From contig NZ_LT984798.1 in assembly GCF_900243745.1 (NCBI RefSeq), positions 2,288,501 through 2,352,500 on the forward strand: DNA of 64,000 nucleotides, written 5' to 3'. Within the stretch, counting starts at the first letter, position 1. The number at the start of each line of letters is the position of its first letter. This document shows, piece by piece, positions 52,290-61,854 of this stretch. Under the pieces are notes generated by a model, which searched no databases, was not told the DNA's origin, and saw only the letters and a program-made list of their open reading frames with translations. This stretch comes from Desulfovibrio sp. G11. Lineage in GTDB: Bacteria > Desulfobacterota > Desulfovibrionia > Desulfovibrionales > Desulfovibrionaceae. The position numbers and the translations under genes were made by a program.

Positions 52290-52784
52290 ATGCGTATAGA
52301 ATGGAAGATCACAAAAAAAAGAGGAAACTTGCGGCCGGTTCTCAGTTACTGCGCACAGCTTGAAGACCACGAGCGGGCGCTGGCCCTGCCGGTGGTGAGC
52401 ATTGTTTCCACAATTCCCCGGCCGGAGGAAGAGCGGCAGGACTACTGCTACCCCGGCCTGTTTGAACGCGCGCCGGGCTACAGGCCAGAAATGTTCCACA
52501 CGCTGGAGGCTCCCTCGCACAAGGGGCATGCCTGGACGCGCACTCTTGTGCTGCCCTGGCGGGAGGACAATCTGTATCCCGAAGTGGATGCCTCGTTTGA
52601 GATGCTGCGGCGCGCCATGGAGGATGCGCTGGAAAAGGCTTATGGCAGTGAACCCATGCAGCTTGAGGGCAGCGTGCGTACCTCGGCCGGAGCACAGGCG
52701 AGGATAGCGCCCGGCGTGATGGCTGAAAAGTTTCTGCGCATCGCGGCAAAGGCCGCCGCACATCGGGAAGGCACCGCTTTTTGA
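52290..52784 (+). CDS. Conserved protein of unknown function in the MoxR-VWA trio
   Basis: A 164-residue cytoplasmic protein of mixed composition (RIEWKITKKRGNLRPVLSYCAQLEDHERALALPVV), with a C-terminal helix (APGVMAEKFLRIAAKAAAHR). I do not recognise the family. GGAGCAGTT precedes the ATG, 18 bp after the VWA gene stop, so it is the third cistron of that operon and may be a substrate or adaptor of the pair. Confidence 0.75.
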   Translation: MRIEWKITKKRGNLRPVLSYCAQLEDHERALALPVVSIVSTIPRPEEERQDYCYPGLFERAPGYRPEMFHTLEAPSHKGHAWTRTLVLPWREDNLYPEVDASFEMLRRAMEDALEKAYGSEPMQLEGSVRTSAGAQARIAPGVMAEKFLRIAAKAAAHREGTAF

Positions 52785-52890
52785 TTGCAGCCCCGCCTGC
52801 CTGACCTGCGACCGGGGGCATCCGTGCTGCCGGCAAAACTCCCCGTCCGCGGCAGTGGAATTACCTGGGGGCGCTGTAAAGACGCCTCGT

Positions 52891-53763
52891 CTACCGGGCA
52901 TCAGCCTCCATGACAACCTGTATGTCTGCCGGTCTGCCCCAGTAAGGCCAACTGGTTACAAGCACATCCACGCCCGTTGCGGCGTATTCCGCCGCATTGT
53001 CGCCGTTGATGCCGCCTGCAGCCAGAATGAGAATGTCGGGCCGTGCGGATTTCAGCGCGCCGACGGTGGCCGCCAGATCCTGGCAGGAGAACTTTTCGCA
53101 CTGGATGATGTCCAGCCCGGCTCCTGCCGCCAGCAGGGCGTCATCGAGGCAGTCCACTTCGATGGCGATGTTTTTTTCCGGCATGCGGGCGCGCAGGTCC
53201 CGTGTCTGACGGGCGAGGGCTTCCAGTGCGGACAGGTTTTCACTGCCGGGAAAAAACAGCAGGTGCTGCGCAAACAGCAAAACAGACTCTGAAAGGTTTT
53301 GCCGGTGTATGATGGCTCCGCCGTTCAGGGCCGCTTCGAGGCACAGGGCCTTGGCCCCGGGAAAGGTCTTGCGCGTCACGGCCACCTGTACACCGGGTCG
53401 CACGGCGCGGGCGCGCTCCAGCATGAAAGCGCAGCGGCGGGCAATGCCCGACATGTATTCCATAAGAACCTGAGCCGCTTTCCAGCCCTTATGCAGGGCG
53501 GCGGCGCGTCCCCTGGCGTCAAGAAAGACCTGACCGGCCTGAAGTACGTTTCCGTTATCGGCCATGCGTGTGACGGAAAGCCCGCAGCGTGTCAGGAGCT
53601 GCTCCGCCTCTTCCACGCCGCTGATGATGCCGTCCTCGCGGGGGCTGAAACGCATTGCGCCGCTTTGCGGGCCGATGCCCAGCATTTCCACGGTCAGGTC
53701 CGGGCCGGGACAGTCGTCGGTCAAAAGGCTGTCAATCCATGATGCTGACTTGAAAATATGCAT
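52891..53763 (-). CDS. modD: ModD-like (nicotinate-nucleotide pyrophosphorylase-type) protein
   Basis: A 290-residue QPRTase-fold protein with GGAIIHRQNLSESVLLFAQHLLFF, KNIAIEVDCLDDALLAAGAGLDIIQCEKFS and ILAAGGINGDNAAEYAATGVDVLVTS, which match ModD more than NadC. ModD proteins lie near molybdate transporters and may modify the Mo cofactor or ligand; their reaction is unsettled. No modABC genes are adjacent, though the window has two moeA genes. The start at 53763 is the first family-like one. Confidence 0.82.
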   Translation of the reverse strand: MHIFKSASWIDSLLTDDCPGPDLTVEMLGIGPQSGAMRFSPREDGIISGVEEAEQLLTRCGLSVTRMADNGNVLQAGQVFLDARGRAAALHKGWKAAQVLMEYMSGIARRCAFMLERARAVRPGVQVAVTRKTFPGAKALCLEAALNGGAIIHRQNLSESVLLFAQHLLFFPGSENLSALEALARQTRDLRARMPEKNIAIEVDCLDDALLAAGAGLDIIQCEKFSCQDLAATVGALKSARPDILILAAGGINGDNAAEYAATGVDVLVTSWPYWGRPADIQVVMEADAR

Positions 53764-54233
53764 GAAGTACCGCCTGTTGTTATGCCGTACCCGGCGTTGC
53801 CCTGTCGCTGCTCCGCGTGTTTCTTCTGCCGGGGCAGCAGCGCATTGCCGGTGCGGGCAGCTTTGGACTGCAAGTGTCACACACTCACAGGTTCAGTGCA
53901 AGGCAGGAACATTCGGGACGGAAGGCCTGATGGAAAGAAAGCATGTTGTTACAACACAGCGGATATTTTGCTGAGATGTGTGAATGGGATCTATAGTTCC
54001 CAGCCTGCTTGTGCATTGTCTGACCACCACGGCAGACTGTTTGACTGTCGGCGGATTTTGTAGGGGCGAGGGAGTATCAGGTGAAAGGCGGCGTGGTGCA
54101 AGAGAGGCCGAGCATAAGATATTTTTAGGGCAGTGGCAAAGCAGGGCCGCTCTGAAAGCAGGGCATGCCCGCTACGTAGCCTGGATATTTGTGTCGTGCG
54201 GTTACGGGATTATACTGCGGTTACGGCAGCGGC
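53764..54233. other. Gap without a supported gene
   Basis: About 470 bp between the convergent-side modD start and the DEAD-box terminator. It includes the modD promoter side. Short plus-strand frames (53984-54334 for instance) resemble no family and overlap the terminator. Confidence 0.4.
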
Positions 54234-54277
54234 AAAAAACAGGCACAGGCGGGGCAAGTCCCGCTTGTGCCTGTTTT
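54234..54277 (-). terminator. Terminator of the DEAD-box helicase gene
   Basis: AAAACAGGCACA and TGTGCCTGTTTT form a 12-bp stem that continues with GCGGG/CCCGC; one mismatch lies between. On the minus strand six T follow. It is 114 bp past the helicase stop. Confidence 0.85.
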
Positions 54278-54390
54278 GGACAACACTTGTCATTTTGCTG
54301 TGCTGCGTTGGGCTGTGCCGTAAGGCTACCCTGAGTAATCCTTTTTTGCCAGACTGGGTTGGGAGCAGAAAACATCTGCCCGGGCGCAGT

Positions 54391-56178
54391 TTAGCTGTAG
54401 TACTCTTCCGGCCCGTTACGGCCTTTCTTGCCGTATTTGCCGGGCGCCTGACGGCGCGGTCCGGGGGCAAAGGGTTTGCGGGGGCGAGGGTAGGCTGGTT
54501 TGCCGCTGTCCACTTTTGCCGCCACACGCATGCCTGCAATAAAGACGCCCCTGTTAAGCACGGCCAGCACGTCGTCTGCCATCTCCTGGGCTATTTCAAC
54601 AACACAGAAGTTCTTGTTGATGCTGATGGCCCCGATGTGGCGGCTGGAAATGCCGGTTTCGCCGGTGATGGCTCCCACCAGTTCGCGGGGGGTGGCCTTG
54701 TGCGTATGGCCCACATTGAGATGCAGTCTGGTCATGGGGCCGTCATTTTCGCGCCGTTGGGGGCGTGCGCCGGGCTTGCCGGGTTCACGCCTGCCGGGGG
54801 CGCCGTCCCTGTCCTTGTACTGGCGGCGGGGTTCCAGAGCCAGAGGGTCCTGATCCAGCGGTTTGTCCTGATCGCCAAAATCCCGCTGCATGAGCAGCTT
54901 GAAAAGGGCAGCAGAAACATCGCGGCTGGTAATTTCACCGTCAGGAAACTGCGTGGCCAGAAAATCTTCCACCAGGGTGAGCCAGCGTTCAAGCGTGCCG
55001 GATTCAACGGTCTGGCGCACTTCATCCAGCAAGCGGGAGGTGCGGATATTGTCCACGTCGCGCAGGCTCGGCAAACGGCCTTCGGTGATGCGTGCGCGGG
55101 TGCAGCGGATGATGTCGCGCATTTTGTAATGTTCGCGCATGGTCACAAAGGTAAAGGCACTGCCCACACGGCCCGCCCGCCCCGTGCGCCCTATGCGGTG
55201 CACATATTTTTCCACATCGTGGGGGATGTCGTAGTTGATGACGGCGTCCACGTCGTCCACGTCAAGGCCGCGCGCCGCCACGTCTGTGGCTACCAGCACA
55301 TCCAGTCCTTCGGCACGGAAGCGCTGCATCACGCGGTCGCGCTGCGACTGCGCCAGGTTGCCGTGCAGGCTGTCGGACTGATAGCCGCGCTGCTGCAGGT
55401 GCGTGGTCACTTCATCCGCGCCACGCTTGGTGGAGCAGAAGACAAGAGCCTTGTGGAAGGCGCGGGAATCCAGCAGGCGGCAGAGGGCGTCCATTTTCTG
55501 GTGGGGGCGCACTTCATAATAAATCTGTTCAATGGCCGGAACCGTGAGCATTTTCTGGGCTACGGTGAGCATTTCCGGTTCGCGGAGAAAGCGCTTGCTC
55601 AGTTCGCGGATGGCCGGAGGAACCGTGGCCGAAAACAGCACCCGCTGGCAGCTTGCCGGGGTCTGTTCCAGGATGGCCTCAATGTCTTCACGAAAGCCCA
55701 TATCCAGCATTTCGTCCGCTTCGTCCAGCACGGCCATGCTGGCTTGGCTCAGGCGCAGGGTTCCGCGTTTGAGGTGGTCCATAACACGGCCGGGCGTACC
55801 CACCACAACCTGCACACCTTTGGCCAGAGCGCGCAACTGTCTTTCGATGGGTTGCCCGCCGTAAATGGGCAGAATGGCGACGCCCCTTTTGTGGGCGGCA
55901 AGTTTGTTCAGTTCTTCGGCTACCTGGATGGCGAGCTCACGCGTGGGGCACAATATAAGGGCCTGTGTATTTCTTTCGGGCGTGAGCTTGTCCAGAATGG
56001 GCAGGCCAAAAGCCGCTGTTTTTCCGGTACCCGTCTGCGCCTGGCCAAAGGCGTCATTGCCTGCCAGCAGGCAGGGGACGGCCAGAACCTGTATGGGGGA
56101 AGGCTCTTCAAAGCCCATGTCTTCAACGGCTTTCAACAGTTCGCGGGACAAGCCCAATTCTTCAAAAGATGCGGTCAT
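54391..56178 (-). CDS. DEAD-box RNA helicase (DeaD/CsdA-like)
   Basis: A 595-residue helicase. N-terminal Q motif FEELGLSRELLKAVEDMGFEEPSPIQ, motif I AQTGTGKT, motif II DEAD in VLDEADEML, motif III SAT, and motif VI HRIGRTGRAGR are all intact. A DbpA-type RNA-binding domain follows (about 480-560, TRLHLNVGHTHKATPRELVGAITGETGISSRHIG). The last 35 residues are Arg/Pro/Gly-rich. It unwinds structured RNA in ribosome assembly and mRNA decay, often in the cold. AGGA lies before the ATG at 56178; the longer frame to 56364 has no match. Confidence 0.94.
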   Translation of the reverse strand: MTASFEELGLSRELLKAVEDMGFEEPSPIQVLAVPCLLAGNDAFGQAQTGTGKTAAFGLPILDKLTPERNTQALILCPTRELAIQVAEELNKLAAHKRGVAILPIYGGQPIERQLRALAKGVQVVVGTPGRVMDHLKRGTLRLSQASMAVLDEADEMLDMGFREDIEAILEQTPASCQRVLFSATVPPAIRELSKRFLREPEMLTVAQKMLTVPAIEQIYYEVRPHQKMDALCRLLDSRAFHKALVFCSTKRGADEVTTHLQQRGYQSDSLHGNLAQSQRDRVMQRFRAEGLDVLVATDVAARGLDVDDVDAVINYDIPHDVEKYVHRIGRTGRAGRVGSAFTFVTMREHYKMRDIIRCTRARITEGRLPSLRDVDNIRTSRLLDEVRQTVESGTLERWLTLVEDFLATQFPDGEITSRDVSAALFKLLMQRDFGDQDKPLDQDPLALEPRRQYKDRDGAPGRREPGKPGARPQRRENDGPMTRLHLNVGHTHKATPRELVGAITGETGISSRHIGAISINKNFCVVEIAQEMADDVLAVLNRGVFIAGMRVAAKVDSGKPAYPRPRKPFAPGPRRQAPGKYGKKGRNGPEEYYS

Positions 56179-56434
56179 GCTGTTCCTGAAAATAAAATTT
56201 TTCGGTAGGGATTTTTCCAGATGACGGAACATATCCCCATCCGGTGTAATGCACAATGAAAATGGTGCGGTCGCGGCGCGGTACATCGGCGGCGTTGGTG
56301 CGGTCACGGACCGCATGCCGCGCTTAATTGTTGCTTTTGCGCCGGGAGAGCGTATAATAAACAAAATTGGCTGAAATTTCGGGCCTGTTCAGGCCAGCCA
56401 ACTTGGGCCCTTAACAGGAAGGATGGTTTTTGCT

Positions 56435-56629
56435 ATGGGAGCGTTAAGTATTCAGCATTTGCTGGTTGTGTTGGTTGTGGTCATGGTGCTGTTTGGCGCA
56501 AAAAAACTGCCTGAAATCGGCGGCGGGCTTGGCAGGGCTATCAGAAACTTTAAGAAAGCCACCACCGAACCTGATGAAATTGACATAACCGCCCGAAATA
56601 ACGGGAATGACAACGGTAAACCCATGTAG
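56435..56629 (+). CDS. tatA: Twin-arginine translocase subunit TatA
   Basis: A 64-residue protein: one N-terminal membrane helix ([24 protein letters not shown]), then an amphipathic helix [14 protein letters not shown] and a short acidic tail. This is the pore-forming TatA/E of the Tat system, which exports folded proteins. tatB and tatC are not adjacent. The ATG at 56435 fits the family N-terminus; an ATG at 56423 would sit right on the ribosome site AGGAAGG. A Tat-exported MBL protein is coded 3 kb away. Confidence 0.93.
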   Translation: MGALSIQHLLVVLVVVMVLFGAKKLPEIGGGLGRAIRNFKKATTEPDEIDITARNNGNDNGKPM

Positions 56630-57312
56630 CCGAAATCTCGGCTTCTGAAAATTCCAGCTGTTTGTATGCCCTGGGCGTGAAGTCCGGGGCTTTTCTATTT
56701 TTCAGTAATTTTCAGTGCGGTCTGTGCGGGAAAGTACATCATCGGGCCGCCGCCGAAATGCGCCACCACCCTCCGTCCCGCTCCCGGGTGCGCCGGACCG
56801 CCGGCCTGACAGGCAGGCAAGGCGGGGAGACAGCCTGGATGATGGTCGGGACGGGTCCGGCTGCGCACGTCAGACAAAAAAACGCTCTGCGCCCAAAAAC
56901 CGGCACATATCCATGCCGTATATCCTGTATCCGGCAGCCGGAGCAGCTTGCAGCAAAACAGGCATCGCCCTGGGCCGCACCGTAAAGGTCCGCCTTTCGC
57001 GATGTGTCAGGCGCTGGTTTTCCGGCGTATGCTGACGGTGTATCGTTTATTCGGTGTATATTGGCACGAGAAGTATCCGGCGTCAATCACAAGAGGCACA
57101 TGGGGGAATGGCATAAAGACTGCCATATTGCCGTCAAAAGCGCTGTGCTGATTTACTGTCTCGATATTTTTGCCGGTAAATCAGCTTATTATGGAATACA
57201 GTACGCCTGTGGTCCGCAGTGCCTGCCGCATGCGGTGCAATTGCTGTTGTGCCGGGCCGCTGTATCTGTGCGCAGAAATGATAAAAACCTGATGGATTTT
57301 CCGTTTCTGCGG
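56630..57312. other. Gap without a supported gene
   Basis: About 680 bp. A weak terminator-like hairpin with a T-rich tail lies near 56664-56702, after tatA. Open frames here (for example 57004-57606, plus) run into the CobW-type gene and resemble no family. No RNA was recognised. Confidence 0.4.
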
Positions 57313-59160
57313 TCAGGCCGGGCATGCGTGAGGCGGTCCCTGAACCGGCCCGGGAGCCAGAAGGGCGTTTTCCATGTTGTCCGGCAAGTCAATACCTATA
57401 AAAACCATATATCGTTCGGTTTCGTCACCAGGGGCATCTTCAAATGCCAGACGGCCTGCCGCGTATTGTATCACCACGGGAAAAACACGCCCTTCGTGCC
57501 GCAGGTTCACGATACCTTTGGCCCGGCACAGCCCTGTTCCGGCGGCTTTCAGCATTTGCCCCAGGCTGTGCTCATCCACCGGGGCGGGCATGGGAACGGT
57601 ACGTGAGGAAAACCCTTCATCCGCATGTGTGCCGGAACGTTCCTGCAGCCGGGGCATGTCATAAAGGCACGGACGGCGTGACGGCGCGGGGCTGTGCCTG
57701 TCCTGCCAGCCTGTCAAAAAAGCATCAAGCCGCGCAAAGGCAATGTTACCCTGTACAGCGGGTAAAATGCATGCTTTGCCGTTGGCGGCGCGCAGGGCGT
57801 GCAGAAACTCCTGAAAGCATTTTTCCGTCACGGCATCAGCCTTGTTTGCGATGATGACGTCGGCCTGTTCGATCTGCACCAGCCGCACTCCGTCAAAGTT
57901 CCGGGCAGGGGTAATGCCGGTGCTCCATTCCAGAGCGTCCGTCACGGTAATAACCAGCCCCGGCTGCACAAGATCCGCCAGTTCTGTCAGGGTTCGCAGC
58001 ACATTTGCAGGGTTGGCCAGCCCTGTGGTTTCCAGAATGACCTGCTCCGCCGGAGCCGTGTCCAGCAGGCGCTGCAGCCCCGGGCGCAAGGTGTCCGCCA
58101 GCGAGCAGCATACGCAGCCTTCGTCCAGTGCCTCCACATGTGTTTCACTTCGGGTCAGGGCCGCATCCAGGCCTATCTTGCCGAATTCGTTCTGGATCAC
58201 CGCCGCGTACTGCTCCCGTCCGTTAAGAAAGTCCAGCCAGCGGCGCAGAAAGGTTGTTTTGCCTGAGCCGAGAAAGCCGGTAAGGATGTGCATGACAGGC
58301 AGGGACGAAAGCTCATCCGGCCGGGGAGAGTAGCGCCCCGGCAGCCGGGAAAGTTTTTTGTCCTCCCTTGCAGCACAGTAGGGCGCGCCGCCAAGGCCGA
58401 CTGTCAGGCGCATCTGCCAGCATGGTCCGCCTGCGGGGCTGGCATCGGCGGATTGGGACCAGCCCTGAAGTGCCAGCGGCATCCTGCGCAGGTGTACGGT
58501 CGGCGTTTCGCCCAGCAGGCTGCATGCCGTACCGGCCAGAGCGGAAAAAAAACGCAGCAGCAGGCGGAAGGCGGGTATATCACACTCAAGGCCACCGGGC
58601 GGCACAATCCATTGCCGCTCATGTGCGGTATGGGCAGCGCCTGCTTTGCCGGTATGACCGGGAACGGCAATGCCTTCCAGCGATACAATGCGTTGCCGTG
58701 CCGGAGCGGAAAGGCTGAGGGAAAGCCACGATCCGTCCAGGGCTGCTGTAATGCTGATGTGTCCCAGGCAGAACGGAGACAGGGCTTCGGCATGGGCCGA
58801 AAGTTCGCGCACGGCATGTGCATAGTCCGGCCCCAGAGCGATTGCCAGGGCCTGCAGCGGAAAACTGTCCAGCAGGGAGTCTTGCGCTTCCGGGAAGACA
58901 CAGGCGGCAAACGTGCCGTGCAGGGCATTTTTTTCCACATATTCATCAAGAAAAACCAGGCCGAAAACATGCGGCAGCGGAGCAACCCTGCAGGTCCATG
59001 CCGGTCCTTTCAGGGCCGATGGGCGCACACCCCGCCAGCCCAGGGCGCGGGCCTGTTTGCGATTCAGGTGAATACCCGACAGCAGGGCCGTCAGTATGGA
59101 AGGGCTTTCCGCCCCGGCCTGGGGATTCAATGGGCGCGGCAGCAGGCTGTGCAGATGCAT
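57313..59160 (-). CDS. CobW/G3E-type GTPase with a large unknown N-terminal region
   Basis: A 615-residue protein. Residues 1-285 match no family I know; they include a His-rich start and GLVFLDEYVEKNAL. The G3E GTPase domain follows (about 286-500) with Walker A GFLGSGKTT (295-303), the metal-handing EGCVCCS (347-353), the Walker B-like ETTGLANP and guanine motif NKAD. A CobW C-terminal-like domain ends the chain. CobW/CobG GTPases insert zinc, cobalt or other metals into target proteins. GGGAG precedes the ATG. It is the last gene of the GntR operon, 89 bp after the MBL gene, so it may metallate the MBL hydrolase or the membrane protein. Confidence 0.86.
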   Translation of the reverse strand: MHLHSLLPRPLNPQAGAESPSILTALLSGIHLNRKQARALGWRGVRPSALKGPAWTCRVAPLPHVFGLVFLDEYVEKNALHGTFAACVFPEAQDSLLDSFPLQALAIALGPDYAHAVRELSAHAEALSPFCLGHISITAALDGSWLSLSLSAPARQRIVSLEGIAVPGHTGKAGAAHTAHERQWIVPPGGLECDIPAFRLLLRFFSALAGTACSLLGETPTVHLRRMPLALQGWSQSADASPAGGPCWQMRLTVGLGGAPYCAAREDKKLSRLPGRYSPRPDELSSLPVMHILTGFLGSGKTTFLRRWLDFLNGREQYAAVIQNEFGKIGLDAALTRSETHVEALDEGCVCCSLADTLRPGLQRLLDTAPAEQVILETTGLANPANVLRTLTELADLVQPGLVITVTDALEWSTGITPARNFDGVRLVQIEQADVIIANKADAVTEKCFQEFLHALRAANGKACILPAVQGNIAFARLDAFLTGWQDRHSPAPSRRPCLYDMPRLQERSGTHADEGFSSRTVPMPAPVDEHSLGQMLKAAGTGLCRAKGIVNLRHEGRVFPVVIQYAAGRLAFEDAPGDETERYMVFIGIDLPDNMENALLAPGPVQGPPHACPA

Positions 59161-59249
59161 GGCGGCTCCCTGGTTGTGGCGCGTGGTGGCGCGCCGGATG
59201 ACTCTGCGGGACCTGGACGGCATGCCTGGTCCCGCAGGGGTGTTCAGAG

Positions 59250-60398
59250 TCAGGAGGGGAAGGTGATAACGTCGCCGTTGCCGAGATAGTTGGTGGTCTT
59301 GGAGCGGAAGCGCGCCGTGCCCTTGACCACGGGATAGCCCGCGTCCACGAATTTTTGCGCCGTAATGAGTCCTGTGCAGTGGTTGCATCCGACCCGTTGC
59401 AGATCCCATTTTTTCAATCCGATGACGAGGTCGTCATACTTGGGGTCCCAGTCGTCAAAGGGCGAGATGTGCAGCCCGCCGTAGAGGCCGTAGAACTGGT
59501 CGTTTTCATAGGCCAGTTCCTTGTAGGCGGTGTCGGCAAAAAGGATGATACCCTGATGGCAGCAGCCGGTAATGCTTACAAGGCCCACGTCCTTTACGTT
59601 GCAGTACATGGAAAGCTCGCCGAAAACGCGGAAAATGATAGGGCAGTCAAAGGTATACAGCGCCACGCCGTTTTCCAGCTTGTGCAGCCCCTTGGGAACT
59701 TCTGTAAGTTTTCCGACGTGTCCGCAGTCCTTGAGGTACTGCTTGCCTTCGGGATAGAAGGTATTGGGTATGTATACCGGAATATCGGGATTGTATTTGG
59801 TGACAGCCGGCAGGCCCCAGTAATGGTCCATATGCTCGTGCGTCTGGATGAAAGCCTTGATCTCGTTGTTGGCAAGCATGACATCTATGCCTTCACGCTT
59901 GTAGCAGGCGTCCATCCACACATAGTTCCAGCCGGTGTCAAACAGGTATTTGGTTACGGAGCCGTCCAGGGCTTCCACTTCGATCAGGCAGGAGAAACCC
60001 CCTGCATTATCGGCATGCACGCTTTTTTCACGGGTGATTTCCCAGGCCTCGTCCAGTTTTTTGGGCAAAAGATGCTTGATATGTTTGATGCCCTCTGCAT
60101 AGCTGCCCTTGCCGACTCCTTTGCCGTTGCCGAAAGGCGGCCAGTTGAAGGTATACTGGTCAACCAGCAGGCCGCCGGCGCTGGTGACGTCCTGCATAAG
60201 CACGCCGTTGTCGAACCAGCTTGTTTCTGAAATGTTGGTAATGCGTATGGCCTTGCACATGCCGATATCCGTCGAGCCGCGCTGCGCATCCTTGAGAAAG
60301 GCACGGCGCATGGGCGAGTAGGAATATATGCCCATGGCGCCCAGTGTTCCCGCGCCTACACCCAGGGCGGCTCCTTTGATGAATTCACGTCTGTTCAT
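59250..60398 (-). CDS. Tat-exported MBL-fold hydrolase
   Basis: A 382-residue protein with an N-terminal twin-arginine signal: NRREFIKG, then a hydrophobic h-region (AALGVGAGTLGAMG). The MBL domain has THEHMDHYWGLP (186-197) and further His/Cys candidates in SITGCCHQGI and GCNHCTGLI. The cysteines in the C-terminal part (GCC, GCNHC) are odd for MBL enzymes and may bind a metal or cofactor. It probably acts in the periplasm. The substrate is unknown. GGGGGA precedes the ATG. It starts 19 bp after the membrane protein gene. Confidence 0.9.
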   Translation of the reverse strand: MNRREFIKGAALGVGAGTLGAMGIYSYSPMRRAFLKDAQRGSTDIGMCKAIRITNISETSWFDNGVLMQDVTSAGGLLVDQYTFNWPPFGNGKGVGKGSYAEGIKHIKHLLPKKLDEAWEITREKSVHADNAGGFSCLIEVEALDGSVTKYLFDTGWNYVWMDACYKREGIDVMLANNEIKAFIQTHEHMDHYWGLPAVTKYNPDIPVYIPNTFYPEGKQYLKDCGHVGKLTEVPKGLHKLENGVALYTFDCPIIFRVFGELSMYCNVKDVGLVSITGCCHQGIILFADTAYKELAYENDQFYGLYGGLHISPFDDWDPKYDDLVIGLKKWDLQRVGCNHCTGLITAQKFVDAGYPVVKGTARFRSKTTNYLGNGDVITFPS

Positions 60399-60417
60399 AT
60401 CATCCCCCTGCTGGCCT

Positions 60418-61821
60418 CTACTGGACCAGGGTGAAGTGCGCGCTGAACCAGGGCAGCGCCGCCACGATGGCAAAGTACACAGCCACGCCTGCCACGATGC
60501 CCACAACAAGGCCCGGCACCATGGCGGGGCTCCATGCGCTGCGCTCCTCAAAGGCGTGCTCGTCGGCCCTGATTTCTTCCACACTGCGGAATTCGCGCCG
60601 CCAGCCGGGCCAGCCATCCATGAACCACCAGTTGATAAGCCAGATATTGATGAGCCAGATCATGGGAATCATCGGAAACTGCTGCGGATGGGAAAAGCCC
60701 TTTTGCGTACCCAGCACCAGATGGGCGTACTGATAATACAGGCAGTAAATGACGATGCCGCCAACGATGACAATGAGTGTGCGAAGCAGCACGTTCACCG
60801 GAGTGCTGAACTTGTTGGGCCAGTTGCCGCCATAAAACTGAAGGAACAGGGCCGGAACAAGAAAGAATATCGCGGTTTCACCCACGTGCAGCCAGCGCCA
60901 GTCGGGAGCGGCATCACGCTTGTGCCCGCGGATGGCATCACCCCATACCAGTTCCTGCATGAACCAGAAGAAGAAACACAGGGCGAGGGAAATGGCGATA
61001 ATGCCGAAAAACGTGGTGAAGCGTCGCAGCCACGGCGTTTTTATCAGGCAGAAGGGATAGCGTTCCCATATGCCTTCCATAAACCAGACCACCACTGTGC
61101 AGCACATGATCCATGCCACATGGAAGTTGGCAGAAACAGTCTGGGCGAAGTCTTCCCAGTAGGGCGGCGTAATGGCGGTGAAGTATTGCCAGGGGTAATA
61201 CAGGATGCCCATGTGGTTGTGCATGGTCATGAAATAGATGACGAGGCTCAGGCAGAACGTGCCGAGCCAGATGCTGAATCCCCGGACGGGCTGCTTCTGG
61301 TTTTCCCAGGGGCGGCCTTCAAGGGCCACCAGCCAGGCCGGACTGATCCACGAAGCGATGACCGCAAACATCATGCAGGCCTGGGCCGCGTACTCCACAG
61401 CATAAAATTCCGTGAGTCCGGGTAGCTTCTGCAACTGGGCAGGACTGAAATAGGCAAAAGCCAGATTGCCCAGTACGCCTTCAAAAAAACCGTGAATCAG
61501 CACAATCATCAGTCCCACCGAGACCAGGGAAAGCACGATGCCTTTCTGTAGGGGGTGGGCGTTGCGTATCCAGTTCTTTTTAAAGGGCCAGAAATCGAAA
61601 ATATAGGCCATCCAGATCAGGATAACCAGCCACCACCGGCAGTAATTGTAGCCCACATAGGGCGTGTAGAAGCGCATGATGCCGCGTGGATCCTGAAACA
61701 CCCACCAGGTCACGGCAAAAATGACCAGCGTAAGGGCCAGGTTTGCCAGCATGGGCAGGGGGCCGCGCCAGCGTTTGAGGAGTTTGCGTTCCTCAAGATA
61801 GGGGATGTCGTGATCAGCCAT
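60418..61821 (-). CDS. Polytopic membrane protein of unknown function (11 predicted TM)
   Basis: A 467-residue protein with about 11 hydrophobic segments, very rich in Trp, Phe and Tyr (for example WWLVILIWMAYIFDFWPF). The loops hold many His residues (MTMHNHMGILYYPW, HEFHVAWIMCC-like segments), which could bind a metal or quinone. I know no characterised relative; AmoC/PmoC or heme-copper proteins have similar aromatic membrane helices but no clear motif is shared. GGAGG lies five bases before the ATG at 61821. It sits in the middle of the GntR operon between the RR-motif protein and the Tat-MBL gene. Confidence 0.85.
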   Translation of the reverse strand: MADHDIPYLEERKLLKRWRGPLPMLANLALTLVIFAVTWWVFQDPRGIMRFYTPYVGYNYCRWWLVILIWMAYIFDFWPFKKNWIRNAHPLQKGIVLSLVSVGLMIVLIHGFFEGVLGNLAFAYFSPAQLQKLPGLTEFYAVEYAAQACMMFAVIASWISPAWLVALEGRPWENQKQPVRGFSIWLGTFCLSLVIYFMTMHNHMGILYYPWQYFTAITPPYWEDFAQTVSANFHVAWIMCCTVVVWFMEGIWERYPFCLIKTPWLRRFTTFFGIIAISLALCFFFWFMQELVWGDAIRGHKRDAAPDWRWLHVGETAIFFLVPALFLQFYGGNWPNKFSTPVNVLLRTLIVIVGGIVIYCLYYQYAHLVLGTQKGFSHPQQFPMIPMIWLINIWLINWWFMDGWPGWRREFRSVEEIRADEHAFEERSAWSPAMVPGLVVGIVAGVAVYFAIVAALPWFSAHFTLVQ

Positions 61822-61854
61822 CTCTTCCTCCACAGGGTTATGGCCGTTGCCGGA

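Noticed and set aside
54133..56208. A 691-residue open frame on the plus strand
   Set aside because: It is antisense to the complete DEAD-box helicase gene, has skewed composition and no motif; it results from GC-rich codon bias.
57004..57606. A 200-residue plus-strand frame after tatA
   Set aside because: Runs into the CobW-type gene on the other strand, no family match or ribosome site.
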